NCBI GenBank assembly: GCA_017519975.1
Contig: JAFWRM010000042.1
Coordinates: 44,857 to 108,856 of the forward strand
Length of the DNA stretch: 64,000 nt
Direction: 5' to 3'
Source: Oscillospiraceae bacterium
GTDB lineage: Bacteria > Bacillota > Clostridia > Oscillospirales > Oscillospiraceae
Below the pieces are notes generated by a model. The model was not told the DNA's origin and ran no database searches. It worked only from the letters and a program-made list of their open reading frames with translations. Positions 52,292-63,414 of this stretch are shown one piece after another; the first letter of the stretch is position 1, and each line of letters begins with the position of its first letter. The position numbers were made by a program, and so were the translations under genes.

Positions 52292-54315
52292 AGGTCCTCT
52301 CCTCCCTCCGGTTTTCGGATCATGCTCATAAACTCCTCTTCCGTCAGAACGGGGACGCCAAGTTCCCTGGCTTTCGTCAGCTTGGAGCCCGCCGCTTCTC
52401 CCGCCACGAGATACGTGGTCCTGCGGCTCACGCTTCCGGAAGCCTTTCCCCCGTTGGCGGCGATCAGCTCTTCGATCTCCTTCCGCCCCAGAGTGGGAAG
52501 CGTGCCTGTCACCGCGATCGTCATGCCATGCAGCCGGTCGGAAGCCTGCGTTCTTTCGGGCATTTTCATATTGACGCCCGCCGCTTCCAGGCGGTCCAGG
52601 ATCTCCCGGTTCCGCGCATCGGCGAAGAAATCGGCGATGCAGGCAGCCGTGACCGCGCCGACGTCCGGAATGGCGGTCAGTTCCTCCGCGGTGGCGGCGG
52701 CAAGCTCACGGATCCCGTCGTAATGCTGCAGGAGCGTGCGGGCCGTTGCCGCGCCTACGTTTCGGATCCCCAGTCCCGTCAGCAGGCGTACGGGATCTGC
52801 TTTTTTGGAAGCCTCTATGGCGGCAAGGATGCGGTCCGTATTCTTCTCCTTGCCGATCAGGCCTTTTTCTATCAGTTCCTCACGGTGGTCCTTCAGCGCG
52901 TAGATATCGGCGTAGCTGCGGATGTATCCGTCCGCGATCAGGGCCTCGATCAGTCGTTCCCCAAGAGCGTCGATCTTCATACAGCCCACGGACGCAAAGT
53001 AGGATACCGTGCGGACGAGCTGGGCCGGGCAGGACGGATTCACGCACCGGATATCCGCCGTATCCTCCTCACGGACGAGGGCGCTCCCACACACCGGACA
53101 CGCTTCCGGCGCGCGGAACACCTCCGGCGGGGGCTCCACGCACCCGTTCAGCCGGGGGATGATCTCTCCGCTTTTGTACACCTTATACGCGCCGCCGACG
53201 CCGACGGACATCTCCGTAATGTAATCCTGGTTGTGCAGTGTGGCCCGGGTAACGTCCGTCCCGCACAGGCGGGCGGGACCGCCGGTCTCTCTGTCGTGAA
53301 ACACGCCGGTAGAGGAGAGCTTGCCCGTTCTCCCCACGTCCACCAGGATCTCGTCCATCACGACCACGCGTTCCTCGGGGGGATACTTATACGCAATATG
53401 TCCGGCGGAATACTTGGTGCCCGCGGGAAAGTCCGCGCGGTAGTCGATCTGGTCGATCTTAACCACAGCGCCGTCGATGTCGTAAGGGATGCTCCCCCGC
53501 TCTTCTCCGATCCGATCGATCGCCGCCAGGACCTCCTCCGGCGTCCGGCACAGCGTTCTCGGTACGCAGGGCACCCCCTGCTCCTCCAGCCGGTCCAGCG
53601 CGGAAACGTGCCGGTTCATGAGTTCACGCGCGCCGTCCTGAACGTTGAATACAAACAGGGAAAGTCCGCGCTTTTCCGTCACTTCCGCGTCCAGGAGCCG
53701 CAGCGTTCCGGCGGCCAGATTGCGCGCGTTGGCCGCGCCCTTTCTTCCCGCGCGTTCCTGCTCGGCGTTGTACGCTTCAAAGGCCGCGTGCGTCATGTAC
53801 ACCTCGCCGCGCAGTTCAAGATAGTCCCCGGGGAGCTCCAGCCGCTGCGGAACGTCCCGGATCCTGCGGGCGTTGGCGGTACAGTCGTCCCCTTCGAAGC
53901 CCGTGCCTCTCGTCTCGGCCAGAAACAGCGTGAGCGGACCATTCGGATCTTCTCTGCGGTAACGCAGCGTCATGCTCAGGCCGTCGATCTTGTGTTCCAC
54001 GGAGAACGCCGCACCGGGATGCATCAACAGCACCCGTTCCGTCCATTCCGTGACCTCTTCCCGGGTGAATACGTCCTCGATGGACAGCATGGGAACGTTG
54101 TGGACCACTTTCGTTCCGTTTCTTACGCCCGCCGCGCCTCCTACCCGCTGGGTCGGGGAATCGGGGGTGACCCATTCCGGATGTTCTCTCTCCATCCGTT
54201 TCAGGTCCTGCATCAGCATGTCGTATTCCAGATCGGTTATCTCCGGATCGTCCTGATTGTAGTAGCGGTCCATGTGATAGGCGATCAGCTGCTTGAGACG
54301 GATGTACTCCTCCAT
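52288..54315 (-). CDS. ligA: NAD-dependent DNA ligase
   Basis: Seals nicks using NAD as the adenylate donor. In the 675-residue protein the nucleotidyl lysine is Lys109 in EHKIDGLSM. EITDLEYDMLMQDL near the start is the NAD-binding Ia region, the zinc finger is CPVCGSALV with CVNPSCPAQ, helix-hairpin-helix repeats follow, and a C-terminal BRCT domain (LHGMTIAVTGTLPTLGRKEIEELI) ends it. The ATG at 54315 with AAGG upstream fits the family better than the in-frame start 9 codons earlier, which would overlap alaA. Confidence 0.96.
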   Translation of the reverse strand: MEEYIRLKQLIAYHMDRYYNQDDPEITDLEYDMLMQDLKRMEREHPEWVTPDSPTQRVGGAAGVRNGTKVVHNVPMLSIEDVFTREEVTEWTERVLLMHPGAAFSVEHKIDGLSMTLRYRREDPNGPLTLFLAETRGTGFEGDDCTANARRIRDVPQRLELPGDYLELRGEVYMTHAAFEAYNAEQERAGRKGAANARNLAAGTLRLLDAEVTEKRGLSLFVFNVQDGARELMNRHVSALDRLEEQGVPCVPRTLCRTPEEVLAAIDRIGEERGSIPYDIDGAVVKIDQIDYRADFPAGTKYSAGHIAYKYPPEERVVVMDEILVDVGRTGKLSSTGVFHDRETGGPARLCGTDVTRATLHNQDYITEMSVGVGGAYKVYKSGEIIPRLNGCVEPPPEVFRAPEACPVCGSALVREEDTADIRCVNPSCPAQLVRTVSYFASVGCMKIDALGERLIEALIADGYIRSYADIYALKDHREELIEKGLIGKEKNTDRILAAIEASKKADPVRLLTGLGIRNVGAATARTLLQHYDGIRELAAATAEELTAIPDVGAVTAACIADFFADARNREILDRLEAAGVNMKMPERTQASDRLHGMTIAVTGTLPTLGRKEIEELIAANGGKASGSVSRRTTYLVAGEAAGSKLTKARELGVPVLTEEEFMSMIRKPEGGEDL

Positions 54316-54319
54316 GGCC

Positions 54320-55534
54320 TTACTTCTGACGGTAATGGGCAAAGAAGTCCGTCATCTTGTCCACCGCTTCTTCCAGGACCCTGGTCTCAGGCAGAAAAAC
54401 GATGCGGAAATGATCCGGGCGGTGCCAGTTGAAGCCGGATCCGCAGGTGATGAGGATCTTCTTCTGCTTCAGCAGATCCAGGGCGAACTGTTCGTCGTCC
54501 CGGATATTGAAGCGCTCCACGTCGATCTTCGGGAAGATGTAGAACGCCGCCTCCGGCTTCACGGCCGAGAGGCCCGGGATCTCGTTGATCGCCTTGTAGA
54601 TATAGTCCCGCTGCTCCCGGATGCGCCCTCCCGCGGCAATCATCTCCGTTGAACTCTGGTATCCGCCCAGAGCCGTCTGGATGATGCTCTGCCCGGGGAC
54701 GTTCGAGCACAGACGCATGCTGCTGAGCAGCTTCAACCCCTCGATGTATCCGGTGGCGTGACTCTTGTTGCCCGCGAGGCACATCCATCCGCTACGGTAG
54801 CCGCACACTCTGTGTGATTTGGAAAGTCCGTTGAAGCACACCGTAAGCAGATCCGGCGCCAGCGACGCCAGCGCGACGTGCTCGCCCTCCAGCACCAGCC
54901 GGTCGTAGATCTCATCGGCGAACAGGATCAGCTCATGCTCCCGCGCCAGTTCCACGATCTGCTCCAGCACCTCTTTCGGATACAGCGCGCCGGTGGGGTT
55001 GTTGGGATTGATGACAACGATGCCCTTGGTTCGGTCGGTGATCTTGGAGCGCATGTCCTCGATGTCCGGGTACCAGTTGCTCTGCTCGTCGCAGATGTAA
55101 TGCACGGCCGTCCCCCCCGCCAGGCTGACGGAGGCTGTCCACAGAGGATAATCCGGGGCGGGAACGAGGATCTCGTCCCCGTTGTCCAGGAGCCCCTGCA
55201 TCGACATGGTGATCAGCTCACTGGCTCCGTTTCCGGTATAGATATCGTCGATGGCTACGTTCGGGATATTCTTCAGCTGGCAGTACTGCATGATCGCCTT
55301 GCGGGCGGAAAACAGTCCCTTGGAGTCGGAATACCCTTCGGTCTTCCGAAGATTATAGATCATGTCCACCACGATCTCATCCGGGGCGAAGAATCCGAAA
55401 GGATATGGATTGCCGATGTTCAGCTTGAGGATGTCCATCCCCAGCGCTTCCATCCGGGCGGCTTCATCCATCACGGGGCCGCGGATGTCGTAACACACGT
55501 TATCGAGCTTTCTGGATTTTTCATAGTTCCTCAT
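54320..55534 (-). CDS. alaA: Alanine-type aminotransferase (class I/II)
   Basis: A 404-residue PLP enzyme close to AlaA/YugH-type alanine aminotransferases. ILKLNIGNPYPFGFFAPDEI near the start, YTGNGASELI, VINPNNPTGALYP, FADEIYDRL and the PLP-lysine region FNGLSKSHRVCGYRSGWM are present, plus the C-terminal arginine in HFRIVFLP. It transfers amino groups between alanine and 2-oxoglutarate, by analogy. It overlaps the upstream PLP gene by 4 bp and is followed by ligA after 4 bp. Confidence 0.9.
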   Translation of the reverse strand: MRNYEKSRKLDNVCYDIRGPVMDEAARMEALGMDILKLNIGNPYPFGFFAPDEIVVDMIYNLRKTEGYSDSKGLFSARKAIMQYCQLKNIPNVAIDDIYTGNGASELITMSMQGLLDNGDEILVPAPDYPLWTASVSLAGGTAVHYICDEQSNWYPDIEDMRSKITDRTKGIVVINPNNPTGALYPKEVLEQIVELAREHELILFADEIYDRLVLEGEHVALASLAPDLLTVCFNGLSKSHRVCGYRSGWMCLAGNKSHATGYIEGLKLLSSMRLCSNVPGQSIIQTALGGYQSSTEMIAAGGRIREQRDYIYKAINEIPGLSAVKPEAAFYIFPKIDVERFNIRDDEQFALDLLKQKKILITCGSGFNWHRPDHFRIVFLPETRVLEEAVDKMTDFFAHYRQK

Positions 55535-56847
55535 GAGCGGTTCATCTCTTTCTTATGATTATTCATCATCTCGGCGGCAAGCATGATGCCGAGACGCGCG
55601 GATTCAAAGGTCAGGCCTCCCTGCAGGAAGGCACGGTACGGAGGCCGCATGGGGCCGTCCGCGGACAGTTCGATGGAAGCCCCCTGGATGAAGGCTCCGG
55701 CGGCCATGATCACGTCGCTGTCGTATCCGGGCATGGGCGCCGCCACCGGCGTGACGAAGGAGTCCACCGGCGCCCCGGCCTGTATCCCGCGGCAGAACAG
55801 AGTCAGCATTTCCGGGCTGTTCAGATCCACCGTCTGAACGATGTCCGACCGGAAGGCGTTCCAGGAGGGATAGGAAGAAAACCCCAGAAGATCCATCATG
55901 CGCGCAGTGAAAACAGCCGTTTTCAGGGCCTGCGCCGTCACGTGAGGCGCAAGGAAGAATCCCTGAAACATCAGGCGGTTGGTGTCGTAGGTCGCCCCGA
56001 CCTCCGCCCCGATTCCCGGAGCGGTCATGCGGTAGGAGGCGGCTTCCACCAGGTCCTTTTTCCCCACAAGGTATCCTCCGCCGGGACAGATCCCTCCGCC
56101 GGGATTCTTGATCAGAGATCCGGCCATCAGATCCGCTCCCACCTCGGTGGGCTCGATCGTCTCGGTGAATTCCCCGTAGCAGTTGTCCACGATGACGGCC
56201 GCCCCGGGATTCACCTCGTGAACCACGTCGCAGATCTTTCCGATATCCTCGACGGACACCGCTCCCCGGTCGGCGTAGCCCCGGCTGCGCTGAACCTCCA
56301 CTGCGGTCACGGACGGATCGGCGGCCGCCTTCCGTATCGCGTCCAGGTCCGGCTTCGTATCCGTCAGAAGATCCGTCTGTCGGTACCCGATCCCATAGTA
56401 CGCCAGTGAACCCACCGGTCGGCCCGTGACACCGATCACACCCTGCAGCGTGTCGTAGGGCAGTCCCGTGGCGCACAGGAGCGTGTCTCCCGGTTTCACC
56501 GCGGCGAACAGCGCGGTGGTGATGGCGTGGGTCCCGCTGGCCAGGCCGATGCGGGCGATCCCGGCCTCGGCGCCGAACACCCGGGCAAACACACGGCCCA
56601 GCGTATCGCGGCCCAGGTCGTCGTACCCGTATCCGGTCGTTCCCGCGAAGCAGGAGGCGCTCACCTTCTCCTCACGGAAGGCGCACAGCACCTTCTCCGC
56701 GTTGGTCTGAGCCACGCGGTCGATCTTTTCAAAAACCGGAGCGATCTCCTCCGCCGCCCGGTCGGCCAGCACCCGGATCTCGTCCGAAACAGGTAAAGTT
56801 ATCATCGTGTCCGTTCTCCCGTTCTTTCCTCTGTTACGGGCCGTCAT
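55531..56847 (-). CDS. YnbB/aluminium-resistance family PLP protein
   Basis: A 438-residue PLP-fold protein of the methionine gamma-lyase-like YnbB family. FAGTTGYGYDDLGRDTLGRVFARVFGAE, GLASGTHAITTALFAAVKPGD, the PLP-aspartate region VIVDNCYGEFTE, and LIKNPGGGICPGGGYLVG with the likely PLP lysine are typical. Its physiological reaction is not established; the aluminium label comes from an early screen. The ATG at 56847 overlaps the murD stop and has GGAG upstream, while an ATG at 56805 gives a more family-like N-terminus. Confidence 0.85.
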   Translation of the reverse strand: MTARNRGKNGRTDTMITLPVSDEIRVLADRAAEEIAPVFEKIDRVAQTNAEKVLCAFREEKVSASCFAGTTGYGYDDLGRDTLGRVFARVFGAEAGIARIGLASGTHAITTALFAAVKPGDTLLCATGLPYDTLQGVIGVTGRPVGSLAYYGIGYRQTDLLTDTKPDLDAIRKAAADPSVTAVEVQRSRGYADRGAVSVEDIGKICDVVHEVNPGAAVIVDNCYGEFTETIEPTEVGADLMAGSLIKNPGGGICPGGGYLVGKKDLVEAASYRMTAPGIGAEVGATYDTNRLMFQGFFLAPHVTAQALKTAVFTARMMDLLGFSSYPSWNAFRSDIVQTVDLNSPEMLTLFCRGIQAGAPVDSFVTPVAAPMPGYDSDVIMAAGAFIQGASIELSADGPMRPPYRAFLQGGLTFESARLGIMLAAEMMNNHKKEMNRS

Positions 56848-58223
56848 TTCAACTCCATGACGATCTGCTTGAAAAACCTGCCGCGTTCCTCAAAATTCCG
56901 GAACCGGTCGAAGCTGGTGCACGCCGGAGACAGAAGCACCACGTCTCCCGGCTCCGCAATCTCCGCGGCGGTGAGCACCGCTTCCCGGAAATCCTCCACG
57001 ACGCGGATGGGCGGCTGCCCGCGGTAATCCGCCCGGGACTCCACGGCCTGTCGGATCTTGTCTCTCGTAAGACCCGTGAGCACCAGCTTTTTCACGTGCC
57101 CTACGATGTCCTCCCCCAGCTCGTCGAAGGGGACGCCCTTGTCCTTGCCCCCCGCGATCAGGATCACCTTCTGCGGGAAGGACAGCAGCCCCGCGTGGGT
57201 ACGGGACGGGCTGGAGGCGATGGAATCGTTGTAGTATTTCACTCCTCTGAGTTCCCGGATGAATTCGATGCGGTGCTCGACCCCGTTGAAAGTCTTCGCC
57301 GTCTCAGCCAGGATCTCCGGGCTCACCCAGTCGCGGACCGCCGCGTAGGCGGCCATGTAGTTTTCTATGTTGTGCCGGCCGGGCAGGCGGATGTCGCTGA
57401 CCGCCATCAGCTCGGCACGCTTCCCGTTTTCCGCGGATATCAGCCGCTCGCTTTCATTGAAAACGCCGTTGTCCACAGCCTCTTTCATGGAGAACCATCG
57501 GATCTCTCCGCCCGGCAGCGCCGCGAATCCCGCCGCGATCCCGTTATCCCGGTTCAGCACCGTCACCTGGCCGGGCCCCTGCCTGCGGCAGATATTCCCT
57601 TTGGCTTCGATATACTCCTCCATGCTTCTGTGCACGTCCAGATGGTTGGGTGCCAGATTCGTCACGACGGCCACGTCCGGCGCCCGGCCGTGCATGGTCA
57701 TCAGCTGGAAGGACGAAAGCTCCACCACGGCAAACCCATCCGGGTCCATGTCGTCCGCCTCGCACAGCAGCGGATGCCCGATGTTCCCTCCGAGCCATAC
57801 CCGTTTCCCGGCCGCCTTCAGAAGTTCGGAGATCAGCGTGGTGGTCGTTGTCTTGCCGTCGCTTCCCGTAACGGCGACGATGCGGCAGGGGCAGACCTCG
57901 AAGAACGCTTCCATCTCGCTGGTCAGTACGGCTCCCTTCTCCACCGCCTTCGCGATGGGCGGAAGATCCGGCCGGATCCCCGGCGTACGGAAGATCACGT
58001 CCGCCTGCAGGTCGTCCAGATAGTTCTCACCCAGCGACAGGGTCACGCCCAGCCCTTCCAGTTCCCCGGCCGCCTCCAGCGCGTTCCGTTCCCGACGGTC
58101 ACACGCGGTCACGCGGCATCCGTCCGCCGCCAGGCGGCGGATCAGCGGCAGATTGCTCACGCCGATCCCGATCACCGTTATTCTTTTATCCCTGATGGAT
58201 GCGATATACTCCTGAAAAGTCAA
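56844..58223 (-). CDS. murD: UDP-N-acetylmuramoyl-L-alanine:D-glutamate ligase
   Basis: Cytosolic peptidoglycan-precursor ligase of 459 residues. VIGIGVSNLPLIRRLAADGCRVTACD is the UDP-binding N-domain, AVTGSDGKTTTTTLISELL the ATP loop, NLAPNHLDVHRSMEEYIEAK the Mur-ligase metal region, and VEHRIEFIRELRGVKYYNDSIASSP the C-domain. It starts with TTG at 58223, with GGAGGG 7 nt upstream. It heads the operon and lies outside a dcw cluster, which is unusual for murD. Confidence 0.95.
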   Translation of the reverse strand: MTFQEYIASIRDKRITVIGIGVSNLPLIRRLAADGCRVTACDRRERNALEAAGELEGLGVTLSLGENYLDDLQADVIFRTPGIRPDLPPIAKAVEKGAVLTSEMEAFFEVCPCRIVAVTGSDGKTTTTTLISELLKAAGKRVWLGGNIGHPLLCEADDMDPDGFAVVELSSFQLMTMHGRAPDVAVVTNLAPNHLDVHRSMEEYIEAKGNICRRQGPGQVTVLNRDNGIAAGFAALPGGEIRWFSMKEAVDNGVFNESERLISAENGKRAELMAVSDIRLPGRHNIENYMAAYAAVRDWVSPEILAETAKTFNGVEHRIEFIRELRGVKYYNDSIASSPSRTHAGLLSFPQKVILIAGGKDKGVPFDELGEDIVGHVKKLVLTGLTRDKIRQAVESRADYRGQPPIRVVEDFREAVLTAAEIAEPGDVVLLSPACTSFDRFRNFEERGRFFKQIVMELK

Positions 58224-58258
58224 GGTTCCGCCCTCCGATACCTGAATTACAAAATAAA

Positions 58259-58287
58259 ATTATACTCCCGCCGTTCGGAAAATACAA
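58259..58287 (-). promoter_or_regulatory. Promoter of the murD operon
   Basis: TTGTAT (58287-58282) and TATAAT (58264-58259) on the minus strand with a 17-bp spacer, about 36 bp before the murD TTG start. Confidence 0.78.
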
Positions 58288-58289
58288 CT

Positions 58290-58560
58290 GCAGATGCTCG
58301 GCTTCCATACTGTCTTGACAACCCTATGATAACCGCTTTTCCGATCTGCTTCCTGACTGTTCTTCTTATAAACAGCGCGTTCTGCTGTATGTATAGACGT
58401 CGGTGAAAAATACCCTCGGGAATTACAGGCAGCAAGAAAAGCCCTCACCGATCGTATGACCGGCGGGACTCTGACGGAACAGACCGGAAGTCAGTTCCTG
58501 AACAGATGATTCTGTTTACATTCTCTTCTGAAAAAACTGGCTCAATTAGACAAAGAAAAA
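58290..58560. other. Intergenic stretch, possible gene remnant
   Basis: No complete gene is seen. On the plus strand the frame just upstream of the TGA at about 58508 encodes a protein-like peptide (GEKYPRELQAARKALTDRMT, then GGTLTEQTGSQFLNR), without a start or ribosome binding site. It may be the decayed end of a gene. Confidence 0.3.
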
Positions 58561-58563
58561 AGA

Positions 58564-58587
58564 GCAGTCAGTGCAAAAACTGACTGC
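58564..58587. terminator. Terminator of groESL
   Basis: 9-bp inverted repeat GCAGTCAGT/ACTGACTGC with a 6-nt loop. The minus strand continues with TCTTTTTTCTTTG and the plus strand with CCCTTTTC. Confidence 0.82.
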
Positions 58588-58678
58588 CCTTTTCATTGCA
58601 GAAAACGTGGTGAATTTGGCGTAAATTTGCCTATCTACGTCCAAAAAACCTAGGAATTATGCGGATTTGCGGACTCTA

Positions 58679-60690
<2,012 letters not shown>

Positions 60691-60694
60691 ACAT

Positions 60695-60723
60695 ATAATA
60701 GTCCATATCCTTCTGTGATGCAA
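60695..60723 (-). promoter_or_regulatory. Promoter of groESL
   Basis: TTGCAT (60723-60718) and TATTAT (60700-60695) on the minus strand with a 17-bp spacer, placing the CIRCE element at the transcription start. Confidence 0.85.
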
Positions 60724-60781
60724 GCTTTATTTTCAGTTTTTTACAATTTTTTCATAAGTTCTTCTTCACCGTCCGCGGCGT

Positions 60782-61891
60782 TCAGTAGTACATGAACAGA
60801 TCGCATTTGATCATGCCGTTGTAGAGCTTTCTCTTTTTCGCCGCCGTTTTACCGAACGTCCGCTCAAATTCGGTGTGGGAAGACAGGATATACAGCTTCC
60901 ATCCGTCCAGCGTCCGGAACGCTTTCCCGAAGGCCCGGTACACCTCCTCCGCCTCTCGCTTCTCCATGACCCTTTCTCCGTAGGGAGGGTTGCATACGAT
61001 CAGACCTCCGGCGTCCTTGCGTCGGAAGTCGGCGGCCTCCGCTTTCTCAAACCGGATGTGCTCCTGCACGCCGGCCCGCCGGGCGTTGGCCCGGGCTACT
61101 TCGATGCAGGATGGGTCCACGTCACCGCCCCAGATGTCGTAGGCGCCGTGGTATTCGCGATCCTTCGCCTCCTGCTTCGCTTCAGCCCAGACGCTCCGGT
61201 CCGGCCAGTTCCAGTCCATGGCTTCGAATCTCCGTCCGAGCCCCGGTGCGCGGTTCAGGGCCGCCAGCGCGGCCTCGATGGGGATCGTTCCGGAACCGCA
61301 GAACGGATCGCAGAAGGGCTCTTTCCCCCGATATCTCGCCAGCTTCACCATGGCCGCAGCCAGAGTCTCCCGCAGCGGCGCGGCGTTGCCCACCGGCCGG
61401 TACCCACGCTTATGCAGCCCCGCTCCGCTGGAATCGAGGTACAGAGTCGCCGTGTCATTCATGATGGAAAAGCGGATCTGATACCTGGCTCCGGTCTCCT
61501 TCATCCACTCCGTGCGGTACCTGGCCTTCAGCCTCTCCGCCGCGGCCTTCTTGATGATCCGCTGACAGTCCGGCACGGAATGCAGAGCGGAATTCAGACT
61601 GTATCCCTTGACAGGGAAAGCGCCGTCGGCGGGGATATACTTCTCCCAGTCCATCCCGCGCACGCCTTCGAACAGTTCGTCAAAGGTGCGGGCGCCGGTC
61701 TGCCCGACGGTGACGAGCACCCGCTCCCCCGTCCGCAGCCAGAGGTTGGCGCGGGCAAGATCCGTCTCGTTCCCGTGGAACGACACCCGGCCGTTCTCGG
61801 CCTGCACCTGCTTCATATCCAGGCGGCGCAGTTCGTCCGCCGCCAGGCCCTCCAGTCCGAACAGACAGGGCACGCACATTTCAAGTTCCAT
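60782..61891 (-). CDS. Class I SAM-dependent RNA methyltransferase (RlmL/YpsC-like)
   Basis: A 369-residue enzyme with a THUMP RNA-binding domain in the first ~160 residues (CLFGLEGLAADELRRLDMKQVQAENGRVSFHG) and a Rossmann methyltransferase domain (PFCDPFCGSGTIPIEAALAALNRAPG for SAM, LIVCNPPYGERVMEKREAEEVYRAFG for the NPPY catalytic loop). The family makes m2G in 23S rRNA. It is shorter than the fused RlmKL of E. coli, as expected in Firmicutes. It stands alone, divergent from the tRNA-Ser gene. Confidence 0.9.
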   Translation of the reverse strand: MELEMCVPCLFGLEGLAADELRRLDMKQVQAENGRVSFHGNETDLARANLWLRTGERVLVTVGQTGARTFDELFEGVRGMDWEKYIPADGAFPVKGYSLNSALHSVPDCQRIIKKAAAERLKARYRTEWMKETGARYQIRFSIMNDTATLYLDSSGAGLHKRGYRPVGNAAPLRETLAAAMVKLARYRGKEPFCDPFCGSGTIPIEAALAALNRAPGLGRRFEAMDWNWPDRSVWAEAKQEAKDREYHGAYDIWGGDVDPSCIEVARANARRAGVQEHIRFEKAEAADFRRKDAGGLIVCNPPYGERVMEKREAEEVYRAFGKAFRTLDGWKLYILSSHTEFERTFGKTAAKKRKLYNGMIKCDLFMYY

Positions 61892-61919
61892 AAGTATTCC
61901 TCCGGCAGGCTCGCCGTGA

Positions 61920-61948
61920 TTGACAAACCGGTTTTTTTCGTGTATCTT
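61920..61948 (+). promoter_or_regulatory. Promoter for tRNA-Ser
   Basis: TTGACA (61920-61925) and TATCTT (61943-61948) with a 17-bp spacer, about 70 bp upstream of the tRNA gene. Confidence 0.6.
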
Positions 61949-62019
61949 ATGCTATGCTGATCGGAACTATTGTAACCTTTTTCCGCGGATTACACAACAC
62001 CGGCAGCGACAGAATATAC

Positions 62020-62108
62020 GGAAGCGTATCGAAGTGGTCATAACGGGCCTGACTCGAAATCAGGTAGTCCTCACGGGCTCGTGGGTTCGAATCCCACCGC
62101 TTCCGCCA
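62020..62108 (+). tRNA. tRNA-Ser (anticodon CGA)
   Basis: Acceptor stem GGAAGCG/CGCTTCC, anticodon arm CCTGA-CTCGAAA-TCAGG with anticodon CGA (reads UCG), long variable arm closed by GTCC/GGGC as in class II tRNAs, T arm GTGGG-TTCGAAT-CCCAC, and an encoded GCCA 3' end. 89 nt in total. Confidence 0.96.
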
Positions 62109-62110
62109 CA

Positions 62111-62154
62111 TCACAACCCTGATCCTGATACGGGATCGGGTTGTGACTTTTTTT
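62111..62154 (+). terminator. Terminator of tRNA-Ser
   Basis: Stem TCACAACCC/GGGTTGTGA with inner GATCC/GGATC, followed by C and seven T. Confidence 0.92.
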
Positions 62155-62191
62155 GGCTTCAATCCCTTATTCCACGTCATTTCCGGGCAAG

Positions 62192-62318
62192 CATCGTATG
62201 CGAGTAAACCCTTTCATATATGCTCCGCAGCCTCAAATCCTCTGTTCCCCATGGGTTACTGGTATACGATGAAAAGGGAATCGTATGCCAGTAGCCGAGT
62301 ATCGTATGGCAGTAACCC
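62192..62318. repeat. Cluster of four ~19-bp repeat units
   Basis: The unit is roughly ATCGTATGCCAGTAACCC. Copies lie at 62192-62210, 62253-62271 (inverted), 62279-62297 and 62300-62318, each differing at one to three positions. The inverted copy lets units pair as hairpins. No protein gene overlaps. The purpose is unknown. The region from here to 62610 otherwise holds only weak short frames, for example a 22-codon frame at 62337-62405 without a ribosome binding site. Confidence 0.8.
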
Positions 62319-62505
62319 CGCGTCGTAGTTCTGAACATGAACGAGGAAGTTATTCTGGCGCGGCACACTGCAGAAACTGCACGCGGTGTTCAGGTGCCAC
62401 TGTGAGCATGTGCCAAAACCCGCCGGGAAGAAATAACGGTTGCCATCTTCCGAAACACCCCAATATCTGGTATTATTTCTATGGATAGACGGTTCGGAAA
62501 TCGGG

Positions 62506-62553
62506 GTTGAGAAAAGCAGATCAACTTTTGAAATTCCCGACTATGATGAATCA
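62506..62553 (+). repeat. Left copy of an imperfect direct repeat
   Basis: Shares TTTTGAAATT, CGACTATGA and ATCA in register with 63415-63462. In one frame both copies encode FEI-x-DY peptides. The repeats bracket the nucleotidyltransferase gene. Confidence 0.7.
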
Positions 62554-62610
62554 GGAACTTCAGGAAGGTCTGCTGTGAAAGAGCAGGCACTTGAGGAAGG
62601 AAGCAGTGAG

Positions 62611-63402
62611 ATGGGAAGCGTTTTCAGTGTGCACGACAGGCAAGCCGTATTTGATTACATCCTGTCTGTCGCTGTGAAGTGTGACAGGATTGTCGCATTG
62701 GTCCAAGTGGGATCCGGGGCGCACGGGTATCATGACGAGCATTCGGATCTGGATTTTGTGATCGCTCTGGATTCGGCAGAATCTATGCCTGTAGTCATGG
62801 AATATATGCACCGGGAGATCTCCGCAGAATATGAACTGGCGTTCTTTATTCAGCATGAGTCACGGCATCTCCAGAATTGCTTCTTATCTGATCTCCTGGA
62901 AATTGACATCGGTTACGGCTGGTATGAGCACGCGGCAGCATTGAAACCGGCATTCAAGGTCCTGTTCGATCATTCCGGCACTGTAGAGGAAAAGATGGTG
63001 CGGTCCCGGGAGTGGATGGATGACAGCATATACAGCGATAAGCAGAAGAAAGATATAGAACAGGCACGTGATGTCGTCTGGTTTTTCCTGATGCATGCCG
63101 CAGTTGCGATTCACCGCGGGAACTGTTTCCGCGCTATCGGGGAAATGGAGGCTGCCAGGGCTCTTTATATTGATCTGCTTGGAGACCGATACAGGCTGGA
63201 GAGCAGGCGGAATCGCGAAATTGATCATCTGCCTGAAATTGAGAGGACAGCAATCCGGAGTACATATGCTGCCGGAGAAAGCCAGTCGGAATTATGGACA
63301 GCTCTTTTAAACCTGACAGCATTGGTTTATAAAGAACTTGAAGGAGTCAATGTCCCTGTTACTCAGGAGATGCTTTACGATTATTATGCCGGTTTGAGAT
63401 AA
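62611..63402 (+). CDS. Nucleotidyltransferase domain-containing protein
   Basis: A 264-residue protein with an N-terminal polymerase-beta-type nucleotidyltransferase fold: VQVGSGAHGYHDEHSDLDFVIAL holds the glycine and the two metal-binding aspartates, and a third acidic residue fits in LLEIDIGYGWYEH. The C-terminal half is helical (ARDVVWFFLMHAAVAIHRGN; ALLNLTALVYKEL), as in aminoglycoside or lincosamide nucleotidyltransferases. A resistance role cannot be claimed from this. The ATG at 62611 is preceded by GGAAGG. The frame is open 57 codons further upstream, but that part coincides with the direct repeat. Confidence 0.75.
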   Translation: MGSVFSVHDRQAVFDYILSVAVKCDRIVALVQVGSGAHGYHDEHSDLDFVIALDSAESMPVVMEYMHREISAEYELAFFIQHESRHLQNCFLSDLLEIDIGYGWYEHAAALKPAFKVLFDHSGTVEEKMVRSREWMDDSIYSDKQKKDIEQARDVVWFFLMHAAVAIHRGNCFRAIGEMEAARALYIDLLGDRYRLESRRNREIDHLPEIERTAIRSTYAAGESQSELWTALLNLTALVYKELEGVNVPVTQEMLYDYYAGLR

Positions 63403-63414
63403 CGATCGGCGAGC

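Noticed and set aside
62192..62318. CRISPR array
   Set aside because: Only four units of 19 bp, one inverted, with spacers of 2 to 42 bp, and no cas genes nearby.
62611..63402. Named aminoglycoside-resistance gene
   Set aside because: Only the general nucleotidyltransferase motif is visible; assigning a drug would be unsupported.
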